From Arcobacter aquimarinus (GTDB lineage Bacteria > Campylobacterota > Campylobacteria > Campylobacterales > Arcobacteraceae), in the NCBI RefSeq assembly GCF_013177635.1, contig NZ_CP030944.1, positions 1,860,001 through 1,924,000 on the forward strand: a stretch of DNA of 64,000 bases, written 5' to 3'. The notes below the pieces were generated by a model. The model saw nothing but the letters and a program-made list of their open reading frames with translations, did not search any database and had not been told where the DNA came from. Of this stretch, positions 25,145 through 33,220 are shown piece by piece. Each line of letters opens with the position of its first letter. The stretch's first letter is position 1. Made by a program: the position numbers and the translations under genes.

Positions 25145-26067
25145 TTATAGCTATTTGCTATCTCTTTTGCAACTGTTAACATATTATTATGCCAGTCATC
25201 TGATAATGGATTAATAGCTACAACATTTGCACCAATACTATTTGAAATAGTTTTTGCACTACTTTGTGAAAATTGAGGTGACACAAAAACTATTTTTATA
25301 TCATGTTTTTTTGCTTCTTCTACAAGTTCAACTAATTCATTTGGTTTTGGCTCTTTTCCTTCAACTTCTATAGAAATTTGTTCTATTTCATATCTCTTTG
25401 CAAAATATCCCCAAGATGGATGAAACACCATAAATGCTTTATCTTTGTATGGAGCTAAAATATTTTTGATTTCTGCATCTAAAGCATCTAATTCTTTTAT
25501 AAATTCCTCATAATTAGCTTTAAAAAAATCACTATTTTGTGCATCAATTTTTATCATTGCTTCAAAAATATTTTTTGCTTGAATTTTTACAGATGCTGGG
25601 TCAAGCCAAATATGCGGATCTAATCCTGTATGTTCATGTTTATCTTTGTGTTTGTCTTCATGCTTATGTGAATGATTATGTCCTTCATGTTCATCTTCTT
25701 CCTCATGATGTGTATGTGCTACCATCTCTATTTTTTCTACCCCTATTGTTGTGTCAACAAAAAGAGTATTCTTTACATTTTGTTTAAATTTTTTAAGCCA
25801 TACTTTTTCAAAAGGATCTCCAACTAAAAAATAAGCTTTTGAATTCATTAAAGATTTCATCTGAGATGGTTTTGGTTCATAATTATGTGGAGATGCCCCT
25901 GGCTTTACCATCACATTAATTTCATATTTATCTTTTACTATTTTTTCTACAAAATATTTCTGTGGAAGTATATTAACTGTTAACTCTGGCTTTGAAGCAT
26001 ATAGAAATGAAACCAAAGCTATAAATAAAAAAATTATTTTTTTCACTTTATTATCCTTTGTTTGCAA
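25141..26067 (-). CDS. znuA: Zinc ABC transporter substrate-binding protein (ZnuA-like)
   Basis: The 308-residue protein has a signal peptide (IIFLFIALVSFLYA) and the cluster A-I fold: VKPGASPHNYEPKPSQMK (His ligand), a His/Glu/Asp-rich loop (residues about 117-150, e.g. HTHHEEEDEHEGH) typical of zinc carriers, then GLDPHIWLDP and FHPSWGYFAKRY with further His ligands. It captures Zn2+ in the periplasm. The partner downstream is a NicO-type permease, not ZnuB/ZnuC. Promoter region shared with the Fur-family gene at 26164 contains two palindromes. Confidence 0.9.
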   Translation of the reverse strand: MQTKDNKVKKIIFLFIALVSFLYASKPELTVNILPQKYFVEKIVKDKYEINVMVKPGASPHNYEPKPSQMKSLMNSKAYFLVGDPFEKVWLKKFKQNVKNTLFVDTTIGVEKIEMVAHTHHEEEDEHEGHNHSHKHEDKHKDKHEHTGLDPHIWLDPASVKIQAKNIFEAMIKIDAQNSDFFKANYEEFIKELDALDAEIKNILAPYKDKAFMVFHPSWGYFAKRYEIEQISIEVEGKEPKPNELVELVEEAKKHDIKIVFVSPQFSQSSAKTISNSIGANVVAINPLSDDWHNNMLTVAKEIANSYK

Positions 26068-26127
26068 CTAAGTTGCGATATTTTTTGTGATTTTAATTTA
26101 AAAATTCTTTGATGCAACTTAGTTGTA
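26064..26127. promoter_or_regulatory. Twin palindromic operators between znuA and the Fur-family gene (Zur-box candidates)
   Basis: GCAACT-A-AGTTGC (26064-26076) is a perfect palindrome and GCAACTTAGTTGT (26114-26126) a near-identical one, exactly 50 bases apart. They sit in the divergent promoter region; the first touches the ZnuA ribosome-site area, the second lies 37 bases before the regulator's start codon. They differ clearly from the TGATAAT-type Fur boxes elsewhere in the window. Confidence 0.75.
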
Positions 26128-26163
26128 AAACTAAATTTAAAAAAAAATTGATATAATCTTAAT

Positions 26164-26535
26164 ATGAATAAAATAGATAATTTAACAAACCTTACGAATA
26201 TTAAGCTAACAAGTGCTAGAAAATCTATACTTGAACTCTTGATTAAGTCAAATAAACCTCTATCTTATGAAGATATGAAAGATAATATTTCTATGGATAA
26301 AGCAACTTTTTATAGAAATATTACAATTTTTGAAGAAGAAAATATAATAAGTTCTTTCGAATCAAATGATAAAAAAAGATATTTTGAAATAAAAAGAGTT
26401 GCACACTCTCACTTCATCTGTTCTTCATGTTCAAAAATAGAATGTATTCATCAAGCAATAGAAATAAAACTTGAAAATCATCAAATAGATACTATCATCA
26501 TTAAAGGCTTATGTTCAGATTGTTTAAAAAATTAA
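26164..26535 (+). CDS. Fur family regulator, probable zinc uptake regulator (Zur-like)
   Basis: The 123-residue protein has the Fur winged helix (LTSARKSILELLI, MDKATFYRNITIFEEENI) and C-terminal metal sites (AHSHFICSSCSKIECIHQA, GLCSDC), with two CxxC pairs for structural zinc. It is short compared with the 151-residue Fur at 60844-61299. Divergent orientation from znuA and twin non-Fur-like operators make a zinc sensor the best reading; a PerR- or nickel-type role cannot be excluded. Probably autoregulated. Confidence 0.82.
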   Translation: MNKIDNLTNLTNIKLTSARKSILELLIKSNKPLSYEDMKDNISMDKATFYRNITIFEEENIISSFESNDKKRYFEIKRVAHSHFICSSCSKIECIHQAIEIKLENHQIDTIIIKGLCSDCLKN

Positions 26536-26600
26536 TTTATAAAAATTTAAAAGAAATAAGTTAGAATAATTAACTTATTCAAAATTTAGGAAGGTATAAA

Positions 26601-29426
26601 ATGTTGGAAACAATTGGTTTACCAATAATAGCTCTTTTGCCGTTTATTGGAGCACCTATAGTTGCCTATTTAGCAACTTACAACCGTCTTGCGGCCGCTT
26701 GGGGTGCTGGAATTATAACGGTTATGGCTTTTTCGGTACTTTTACTTTATATAAAGCTCCCCTTTGAAGGTATAACTACTATTCAATCGTGGACTTGGAT
26801 TGAATCTATTGGATTACAATTTGCATTTAGACTAGATGGTCTTGGTCTATTATTTGCCTGTTTAATCCTAGGTATTGGACTTCTTGTAATTATTTATGCA
26901 AGATATTACATTAGTGCAAAAGATTGTATGGGTAGATTTTATTCATATTTACTTCTTTTTATGGGTTCAATGCTTGGTATTGTTTTATCTGAAAATATAA
27001 TTCAATTAGTTGTATTTTGGGAATTAACTTCTCTTAGTTCTTTTTTATTAATTAGTTATTGGCAACATAAAAAAGAGGGTAGAGATGGTGCTAAAATGGC
27101 ACTTACTATCACAGGAGCTGGTGGTCTTGCTATGCTTGCTGGAGTAATGTTACTTGGGCATATTGTTGGAAGTTACAATCTAAGTGAAATACTTGCAAAT
27201 GGTGAACTTATCAAAAATCACACACTTTATACTCCTATTATTATTCTTATTTTACTTGGTGTATTTACAAAATCAGCACAATTTCCTTTCCATTTTTGGT
27301 TACCTCATGCAATGGCAGCACCAACTCCGGTATCTGCATACTTACACTCAGCAACAATGGTAAAAGCTGGAATATTCCTACTAGCAAGATTATATCCATC
27401 TTTAAGTGGAACAACAGAATGGATTGTTTTAGTTAGTTTTGCTGGTATGGCTACACTTTTAATTGGTGCTTTTACTGCTATGTTTAAACATGATTTAAAA
27501 GGTTTATTAGCATATTCAACAATAAGTCATTTAGGTTTAATCACTCTTTTATTTGGATTTTCAACTCCTCTTGCTGCTGTTGCTGCTATATTTCATATCA
27601 TAAATCACGCAACTTTTAAAGCCTCACTTTTTATGGTTGCTGGAATTGTTGACCATGAAACAGGTACAAGAGATATGAGAAAATTAAGTGGTCTTTGGGC
27701 ATTTATGCCTCATACAGCTACATTAGCTATGGTTGCAGCTTCAGCCATGGCTGGAGTTCCTTTATTAAATGGTTTTTTATCAAAAGAGATGTTTTTTGAA
27801 AGAGCTTTAGATGGAACGACTAGTTTTAGTTTACTAATTCCTATTTTAGCAACTATTGCTGGTATTTTTTCAGTTGCTTATTCTTTAAGATTTATACATG
27901 ATGTGTTTTTTAATGGAAAAACAAAAGATTTACCTAAAACTCCTCATGAACCACCAAGATTTATGAAAATTCCTGTTGATTTATTGGTGATTATCTGTTT
28001 TGCTGTAGGAACTGTTCCTATGTTTACAGTTGCTCCTATGTTAGCAGTTGCAGTAATGGGTTCATTACAAACAGAATTACCACACTATTCGCTTGCTATT
28101 TGGCACGGATTTAATCTTCCATTAATTATGAGTATAATAGCTTTTGCTGGTGGTATTTTATTATATACACAAAGAAAGATAACTTTTGCTCTATATGAAA
28201 AATACTTAGAAAAAATTGATGCTAGAATTCCTTTTAATTTATTGATGAATTCAATTTTTGCACTTTCGCATAAAGTAACAGCTTCTTTTGATAAGAGTTC
28301 ATTACAAAGTATGATAGCTTGGTTTATATGTGCCTCAATTATTATTGGCTTTTTTGGATTTACTTATGGAAATTCACCATTATTTGGAAATAGAGAATTT
28401 TTAAGTGTAGATTGGATTAGTATAATAGCGGCTGGAATTTTAATATTTGCAACTTTTGCAACAGCATTTTTACACCATAGAAGACTTTTATCTTTGATTA
28501 CTATTGGAGTAGTTGGATTAATCGTGTCATTAATTTTTATTAAATTCTCAGCTCCTGATTTAGCATTAACTCAATTGAGTGTTGAAGTTGTAACTATTGT
28601 TTTAATTTTATTAGCATTATATTATTTACCTCAAACAACACCTAAAGAATCATCTAAATTAAGAATTAATAGAGATATTATAATTTCTGTTTTAGCTGCT
28701 ATTGGGGTATTTGTGTTAACTTTAGCTGTATTAAGTAGAGAATATACAACTATTGGTCAATATTTCCTAGAAAATTCTGTAAGCGGTGGTGGTGGAACAA
28801 ATGTTGTAAACGTTATTTTAGTTGACTTTAGAGGATTTGATACATTAGGTGAAATTACAGTTCTTGCAATTGCAGGACTTGGGATTTTTGCTATGCTTCA
28901 AGGACTTAAACTATACACACCAAAATATGATGAAAAAGGTTTTGCTTGGTCAAATGATATGCATCCTCCAATGATGCAAACAGTTACAAGACTAGTTTTA
29001 CCTTTAATGCTAATGGTATCTGTTTATATTTTCCTAAGAGGTCATAACTTACCAGGTGGTGGATTTATAGCAGGACTTATTGCGGCCGTTGCTTTAATCG
29101 TTCAATATTTAGCAAATGGAATTGAATGGACAAAAGCAAAACTAAAATTTGAAAAAGAATCACTTATTGCTTATGGATTATTAGTAGCAACTCTAACAGG
29201 ACTTGTATCTACTTTCTTAGGATATCCATTCTTAACATCAACATTTAGCCATTTACATTGGCCAGTTGTTGGAGAATTTGAAGTAGCAAGTGCTATTGCA
29301 TTTGATCTTGGAGTATTCTTAGTTGTTGTTGGTTCTACTGTTTTAATATTAGTTCAGCTAGGACAATTAAGTAAAAATTCTCACTCATTTAGTGAAAAAA
29401 TAAAAGATGAAGAAGGTAAAAACTAA
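26601..29426 (+). CDS. mrpA: Na+/H+ antiporter subunit A fused to MnhB domain (MrpA)
   Basis: The 941-residue membrane protein is the large subunit of the Mrp antiporter. Its N-terminal part matches NuoL-like antiporter subunits (VVFWELTSLSSFLLISYW, HFWLPHAMAAPTPVSAYLHSATMVKAG in parts, KHDLKGLLAYSTISHLG), with about 18 helices. After residue about 760 an MrpB/MnhB-like domain follows (PPMMQTVTRLVLPLMLMVS, RGHNLPGGGFIAGL), so subunits A and B are fused, as in many proteobacteria. It opens the operon mrpA-C-D-E-F-G and overlaps mrpC by one base. The complex exchanges Na+ for H+ across the inner membrane. Confidence 0.93.
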   Translation: MLETIGLPIIALLPFIGAPIVAYLATYNRLAAAWGAGIITVMAFSVLLLYIKLPFEGITTIQSWTWIESIGLQFAFRLDGLGLLFACLILGIGLLVIIYARYYISAKDCMGRFYSYLLLFMGSMLGIVLSENIIQLVVFWELTSLSSFLLISYWQHKKEGRDGAKMALTITGAGGLAMLAGVMLLGHIVGSYNLSEILANGELIKNHTLYTPIIILILLGVFTKSAQFPFHFWLPHAMAAPTPVSAYLHSATMVKAGIFLLARLYPSLSGTTEWIVLVSFAGMATLLIGAFTAMFKHDLKGLLAYSTISHLGLITLLFGFSTPLAAVAAIFHIINHATFKASLFMVAGIVDHETGTRDMRKLSGLWAFMPHTATLAMVAASAMAGVPLLNGFLSKEMFFERALDGTTSFSLLIPILATIAGIFSVAYSLRFIHDVFFNGKTKDLPKTPHEPPRFMKIPVDLLVIICFAVGTVPMFTVAPMLAVAVMGSLQTELPHYSLAIWHGFNLPLIMSIIAFAGGILLYTQRKITFALYEKYLEKIDARIPFNLLMNSIFALSHKVTASFDKSSLQSMIAWFICASIIIGFFGFTYGNSPLFGNREFLSVDWISIIAAGILIFATFATAFLHHRRLLSLITIGVVGLIVSLIFIKFSAPDLALTQLSVEVVTIVLILLALYYLPQTTPKESSKLRINRDIIISVLAAIGVFVLTLAVLSREYTTIGQYFLENSVSGGGGTNVVNVILVDFRGFDTLGEITVLAIAGLGIFAMLQGLKLYTPKYDEKGFAWSNDMHPPMMQTVTRLVLPLMLMVSVYIFLRGHNLPGGGFIAGLIAAVALIVQYLANGIEWTKAKLKFEKESLIAYGLLVATLTGLVSTFLGYPFLTSTFSHLHWPVVGEFEVASAIAFDLGVFLVVVGSTVLILVQLGQLSKNSHSFSEKIKDEEGKN

Positions 29427-29773
29427 TGGAAATATTACTAGCTTTAATCATTGCAATTCTTACAGGTGTTGGTGTTTTTTTAACACTAAGAGCTAGAACT
29501 TATCCTGTAGTTTTAGGTTTAACTATGTTAGCTTACGCCGTTAACTTATTTTTATTTGTTATGGGAAGATTAAATATCAATATGGCTGCTATTATTCAAA
29601 ATGATATAACAAACTATACAGACCCTATTCCTCAAGCTTTAGTTTTAACAGCAATAGTAATCAGTTTTGGAATGACTGCTTTTGTTATTGTTTTATCTCT
29701 TAAAGCTTATGGTGAAATGAATAGCGACCATGTTGATGGTAAAACTATTGAAACAAAAGGAGAAAATAAATGA
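29426..29773 (+). CDS. mrpC: Na+/H+ antiporter subunit C (MrpC)
   Basis: The 115-residue protein has three membrane helices and the NuoK-like pattern GVFLTLRARTYPVVLGLTML and PIPQALVLTAIVISFGMTAF, characteristic of MrpC. Its ATG overlaps the mrpA stop and its end overlaps mrpD by 4 bases, showing tight coupling within the antiporter operon. The residue set DPIPQALVLTAIVI is the conserved core of the family. Confidence 0.93.
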   Translation: MEILLALIIAILTGVGVFLTLRARTYPVVLGLTMLAYAVNLFLFVMGRLNINMAAIIQNDITNYTDPIPQALVLTAIVISFGMTAFVIVLSLKAYGEMNSDHVDGKTIETKGENK

Positions 29774-31281
29774 TGCATACTCCTATTTTAACAGTTCTTC
29801 TTCCTTTAATAGTAGGTTTCATTCTTTTAATTGTTAAAAGATATGGTTTAAAAACTCAACAAGTAATATCTTTATTAGCTGTTGCTACATTAATTTTTAT
29901 CTCTATTTTTTCATTTATAAAAACTTCAACACAAGGTATACTTGTTTATAGTTTAGGAAACTGGGAAGCACCTTTTGGTATTGTTTTGGTTTTAGACCAA
30001 TTTTCAATTTTAATGGTACTTATAACTTCTTTATTAGCTTTTGGAGCTTTATGGTATGCAATAAGTGAAGATATAGATAAAAAAGGTGCACATTTTCATC
30101 CTTTATATCAATTACAACTTTTTGGAATAAATGGAGCTTTTTTAACAGGAGATTTATTTAACCTTTTTGTTTTCTTTGAAATTTTACTACTTGCAAGTTA
30201 TAGTTTATTACTTCATGGTCAAGGAGAAGGAAGAACAAAAGCAGGACTTCATTATGTAATACTAAATCTTGTAGGTTCAACTCTATTTTTATTTGCAGTT
30301 GGAACTTTATATGGAATATTAGGAACTTTAAATATCGCAGATATGGCTCAAAAAGTTGCAACTTTAAGTCCTGATAATGTTGGAGTTGTAGCTGCTGCTG
30401 GTCTTTTACTTTTAGTAGTGTTTGGATTAAAAGCTGCTATGTTCCCTCTATATTTATGGTTACCAAATGCTTATGGAAGAACAAGTGCTCCTATTGCTGC
30501 ATTATTTGCAATTATGACAAAAGTTGGAATTTATTCAATTATAAGAGTTCATGGTACTATTTTTGGAGCAAATGCTCAAGAATTAGCTTTTTATCATACT
30601 CCTTGGGTTTTATATATTGGATTAATCACTCTTATTTTAGCAACTTTTGGAGTTTTAAGTGCAAAAGAGATTAGAAATCAAATAGCTTATTTAGTTTTAG
30701 TATCTGTTAGTATTCTTTTAGTAGCTATTGGAATTAACTCAAAAGAAGCATTAAGTGGAGCTATTTATTATATGATTCACTCTACACTTTTAGCTGGTGG
30801 ATTCTTCTTAGTTGCAGATATTATATTAAAAGCAAGAACAAGTGGCTGTCTTGAAACACGAATGCCAATTTTTCAAAAAGCAATAATTATAGGAAGTTTA
30901 TTTTTTGTATTTGCAATTGCATTAGCTGGACTTCCACCATTATCAGGTTTTTTTGGGAAAATTATGATTTTAAATGCTGCAATTGAACATAAACAAACAG
31001 CTTTAATTTTAACTACTATTTTAGTAAGTAGTTTACTTGTTATTGTGGCTTTAGCAAAAAGTGGAACAACTATATTTTATGATACAACACCAAATGTTCA
31101 ATCAACACAATACAAGTTATCAAAATCAACTTTAGCATCTGTTTTTTACCTATTCGCTTTTGCTCCTATTTTAGTAATTTTTGCAAATCCAATGACGGAA
31201 ATAACAAATCAAATAGCTACTAATCTATTTGATACAACAAACTATTTATCAACTGTGTTGAATCTAAACGCAAGGCCTTAA
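29770..31281 (+). CDS. mrpD: Na+/H+ antiporter subunit D (MrpD)
   Basis: The 503-residue polytopic protein (about 14 helices) is NuoM/N-like: LTGDLFNLFVFFEILLLASY, KAAMFPLYLWLPNAYGRT and a Lys in a helix (LKAAMFPL). These motifs are conserved proton-channel elements. It sits between mrpC (4-base overlap) and mrpE (1-base gap). A doublet ATGATG at the start leaves the first Met ambiguous by one codon. Confidence 0.93.
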   Translation: MMHTPILTVLLPLIVGFILLIVKRYGLKTQQVISLLAVATLIFISIFSFIKTSTQGILVYSLGNWEAPFGIVLVLDQFSILMVLITSLLAFGALWYAISEDIDKKGAHFHPLYQLQLFGINGAFLTGDLFNLFVFFEILLLASYSLLLHGQGEGRTKAGLHYVILNLVGSTLFLFAVGTLYGILGTLNIADMAQKVATLSPDNVGVVAAAGLLLLVVFGLKAAMFPLYLWLPNAYGRTSAPIAALFAIMTKVGIYSIIRVHGTIFGANAQELAFYHTPWVLYIGLITLILATFGVLSAKEIRNQIAYLVLVSVSILLVAIGINSKEALSGAIYYMIHSTLLAGGFFLVADIILKARTSGCLETRMPIFQKAIIIGSLFFVFAIALAGLPPLSGFFGKIMILNAAIEHKQTALILTTILVSSLLVIVALAKSGTTIFYDTTPNVQSTQYKLSKSTLASVFYLFAFAPILVIFANPMTEITNQIATNLFDTTNYLSTVLNLNARP

Positions 31282-31282
31282 T

Positions 31283-31783
31283 ATGAAAAATAAAAATAGT
31301 TTTTTACCTCATCCAATTTTAAGTATTATTCTAGTTATTATTTGGTTATTGTTAAATAATACAGTAGCACCAGGACATATTGTTTTAGGAATATTTTTAG
31401 CTATATTAATACCTTGGTTTACTTCTAGTTTTTGGCAACAAAAAGTTTGTATTGGAAGTCCTTTAACATTTTTTAAATTCTCAATTATTGTAATTTATGA
31501 TATTGTAGTTGCAAACTTAACTGTTGCAAAACAAGTTATTGGTTCAAATGATAATTTAAATCCAAAATTCTTCAATCTTCCTTTAGATATTAAACATCCT
31601 TTAGGTATTAGTACACTAGCAAGTACTATATCTTTAACACCAGGAACTGTTAGTTGTGATTTAAGTGAAGATAAAACGTACCTAATTATTCATGGTTTAG
31701 TTGTAGATGATGTAGAAGCAACTATCCAAGAGATTAAACAAAGATATGAAGTACCATTAATGGAGGTATTTAAACCATGCTAG
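31283..31783 (+). CDS. mrpE: Na+/H+ antiporter subunit E (MrpE)
   Basis: The 166-residue protein has two N-terminal helices and the cytoplasmic part with ISTLASTISLTPGTVSCDLSED and LVVDDVEAT, the signature of MrpE (TLTPGT motif). It overlaps mrpF by 7 bases. MrpE is needed for assembly or full activity of the complex. Confidence 0.92.
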   Translation: MKNKNSFLPHPILSIILVIIWLLLNNTVAPGHIVLGIFLAILIPWFTSSFWQQKVCIGSPLTFFKFSIIVIYDIVVANLTVAKQVIGSNDNLNPKFFNLPLDIKHPLGISTLASTISLTPGTVSCDLSEDKTYLIIHGLVVDDVEATIQEIKQRYEVPLMEVFKPC

Positions 31784-32046
31784 AATTTGTATTACCAGTA
31801 GCTTTTACTATGGTTGCTATTGCAATGATTTTAAATATTTATAGATTAATCATTGGTCCAAGCGTTGCAGATAGAATATTATCTCTTGACACACTTTACA
31901 TAAACTCTATAGCTTTATTGATAATTCTAAGTTTATATCTTGGAAATACTCTTTATTTTGAAGCAGCTTTATTGATTGCAGTTATGGGATTTGTTGGAAC
32001 TGTTGCCCTTAGTAAATATTTACTTCGTGGCGATATTATGGAATAA
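31777..32046 (+). CDS. mrpF: Na+/H+ antiporter subunit F (MrpF)
   Basis: The 89-residue protein has three helices and the family motif RLIIGPSVADRILSLDTLYIN. It overlaps the end of mrpE and precedes mrpG by 10 bases. Length and motif are as usual for MrpF. Confidence 0.92.
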   Translation: MLEFVLPVAFTMVAIAMILNIYRLIIGPSVADRILSLDTLYINSIALLIILSLYLGNTLYFEAALLIAVMGFVGTVALSKYLLRGDIME

Positions 32047-32056
32047 AGGAGTTTTT

Positions 32057-32362
32057 ATGTTTGAAATAATTATCTCAATACTTGTATTAATAGGGGCTGT
32101 TTTTACTCTTATTGGTTCTATTGGACTTGTAAAATTACCCGATTTTTTTACAAGGCTTCATGCACCAACAAAAGCTACTACTCTTGGTGTTGGAGCTATT
32201 TTATTAGCTTCAACTCTATATTTTACTTTTAAAACAGGAGATTTAAGTCTTCACGAAGTTCTAATTACCCTATTTTTATTTATAACAGCACCTGTAAGTG
32301 CTCACTTAATGGCTAAGTCAGCTATTCATATAAAAAATAATGAAGATAAAAAAAATAAATAA
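32057..32362 (+). CDS. mrpG: Na+/H+ antiporter subunit G (MrpG)
   Basis: The frame is open from 31976 but ATG 32057, with AAAGGAG 9 bases upstream and no overlap with mrpF, gives the usual 101-residue MrpG. It shows GLVKLPDFFTRLHAPTKATTLG, the family core, and three helices. It is the last gene of the operon; the hairpin at 32357 overlaps its stop codon. Confidence 0.92.
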   Translation: MFEIIISILVLIGAVFTLIGSIGLVKLPDFFTRLHAPTKATTLGVGAILLASTLYFTFKTGDLSLHEVLITLFLFITAPVSAHLMAKSAIHIKNNEDKKNK

Positions 32363-32393
32363 CAAGTTTGAAAATAATTCAAACTTGTTATTT
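32357..32393. terminator. Terminator of the mrp operon
   Basis: AAATAACAAGTTTGAA (32357-32372) and its exact complement (32378-32393) form a 16-bp stem with a 5-base loop; T-rich flanks on one side, A-rich on the other. It includes the mrpG stop codon and also faces the end of the convergent SDR gene. Confidence 0.85.
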
Positions 32394-32404
32394 TAAATCT
32401 ATAT

Positions 32405-33109
32405 TTATCTTGGATATGAACAATTATTAATATCTAAACAAATTCCATTTATATATTCTGGACAATCTGTTGCTAACCATACAATAGCTTTCGCAACTTC
32501 TTCTGCTGTTGCAAATCTTCCTGTTGCAACTGTTTTTTTAAACTCTGCTTTTCTCTCTTCTGAGTTATCTTTTTGCATATCCGTTTCAGTTGGACTTGGA
32601 GCAACACAATTTACAGTTATTCCATGAGCGCCTAAAAGTTTCCCATATATTTTTGTAGCATTTATAAGTCCTGCTTTTGCAATTCCATACCAAATATCTG
32701 GATGACCTATTTGACCTGCAATTGAAGCTGTATTTACTATTCTTCCATATTTTTGTTTTTTCATATGTTTTGAAAAAATATTCATTAATTCAACCGGAGT
32801 ATATAAATCTACATTCATAATATGCTCCCGTGCTTCTTTGGGATAATCATCATAACTATATTTTGGTTGCATATATCCAGCATTATTTATTAAAATATCA
32901 ATATCGCCCACAACTTTTGCTAACTCATGTAATCCATCAATATTTGATAAATCGTACTCAATAGCTGTAACATTAGCAACTCCTACTATTGGACAATCAC
33001 TAAAATCTCTTGCAACAATTATTATTTCATAACCAAATTCTAACATAGCTCTTGATACTGCTAATCCTATTCCTTTATTTCCACCTGTTATTAATACTCT
33101 TTTAGACAT
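32405..33109 (-). CDS. Short-chain dehydrogenase/reductase (FabG-like)
   Basis: The 234-residue protein has the NAD(P) site TGGNKGIGLAV (residues 8-18), NNAG in DILINNAGYM, the catalytic Ser in NTASIAG and Tyr/Lys in YGIAKAG, all in standard places of a classical SDR. The product may be 3-oxoacyl-carrier reductase or another alcohol dehydrogenase; no lipid genes are adjacent, so the substrate is open. It stands alone, convergent to the mrp operon. Confidence 0.9.
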   Translation of the reverse strand: MSKRVLITGGNKGIGLAVSRAMLEFGYEIIIVARDFSDCPIVGVANVTAIEYDLSNIDGLHELAKVVGDIDILINNAGYMQPKYSYDDYPKEAREHIMNVDLYTPVELMNIFSKHMKKQKYGRIVNTASIAGQIGHPDIWYGIAKAGLINATKIYGKLLGAHGITVNCVAPSPTETDMQKDNSEERKAEFKKTVATGRFATAEEVAKAIVWLATDCPEYINGICLDINNCSYPR

Positions 33110-33220
33110 AACTTCTTTCTCCTTATATTTCTAATTTGATTATATGAATTCATAGATTTTAATCATCTTAATAAAATTTAATTTATGCTAGAATTTCTAC
33201 AATCAAAATGCAGGAATCAT

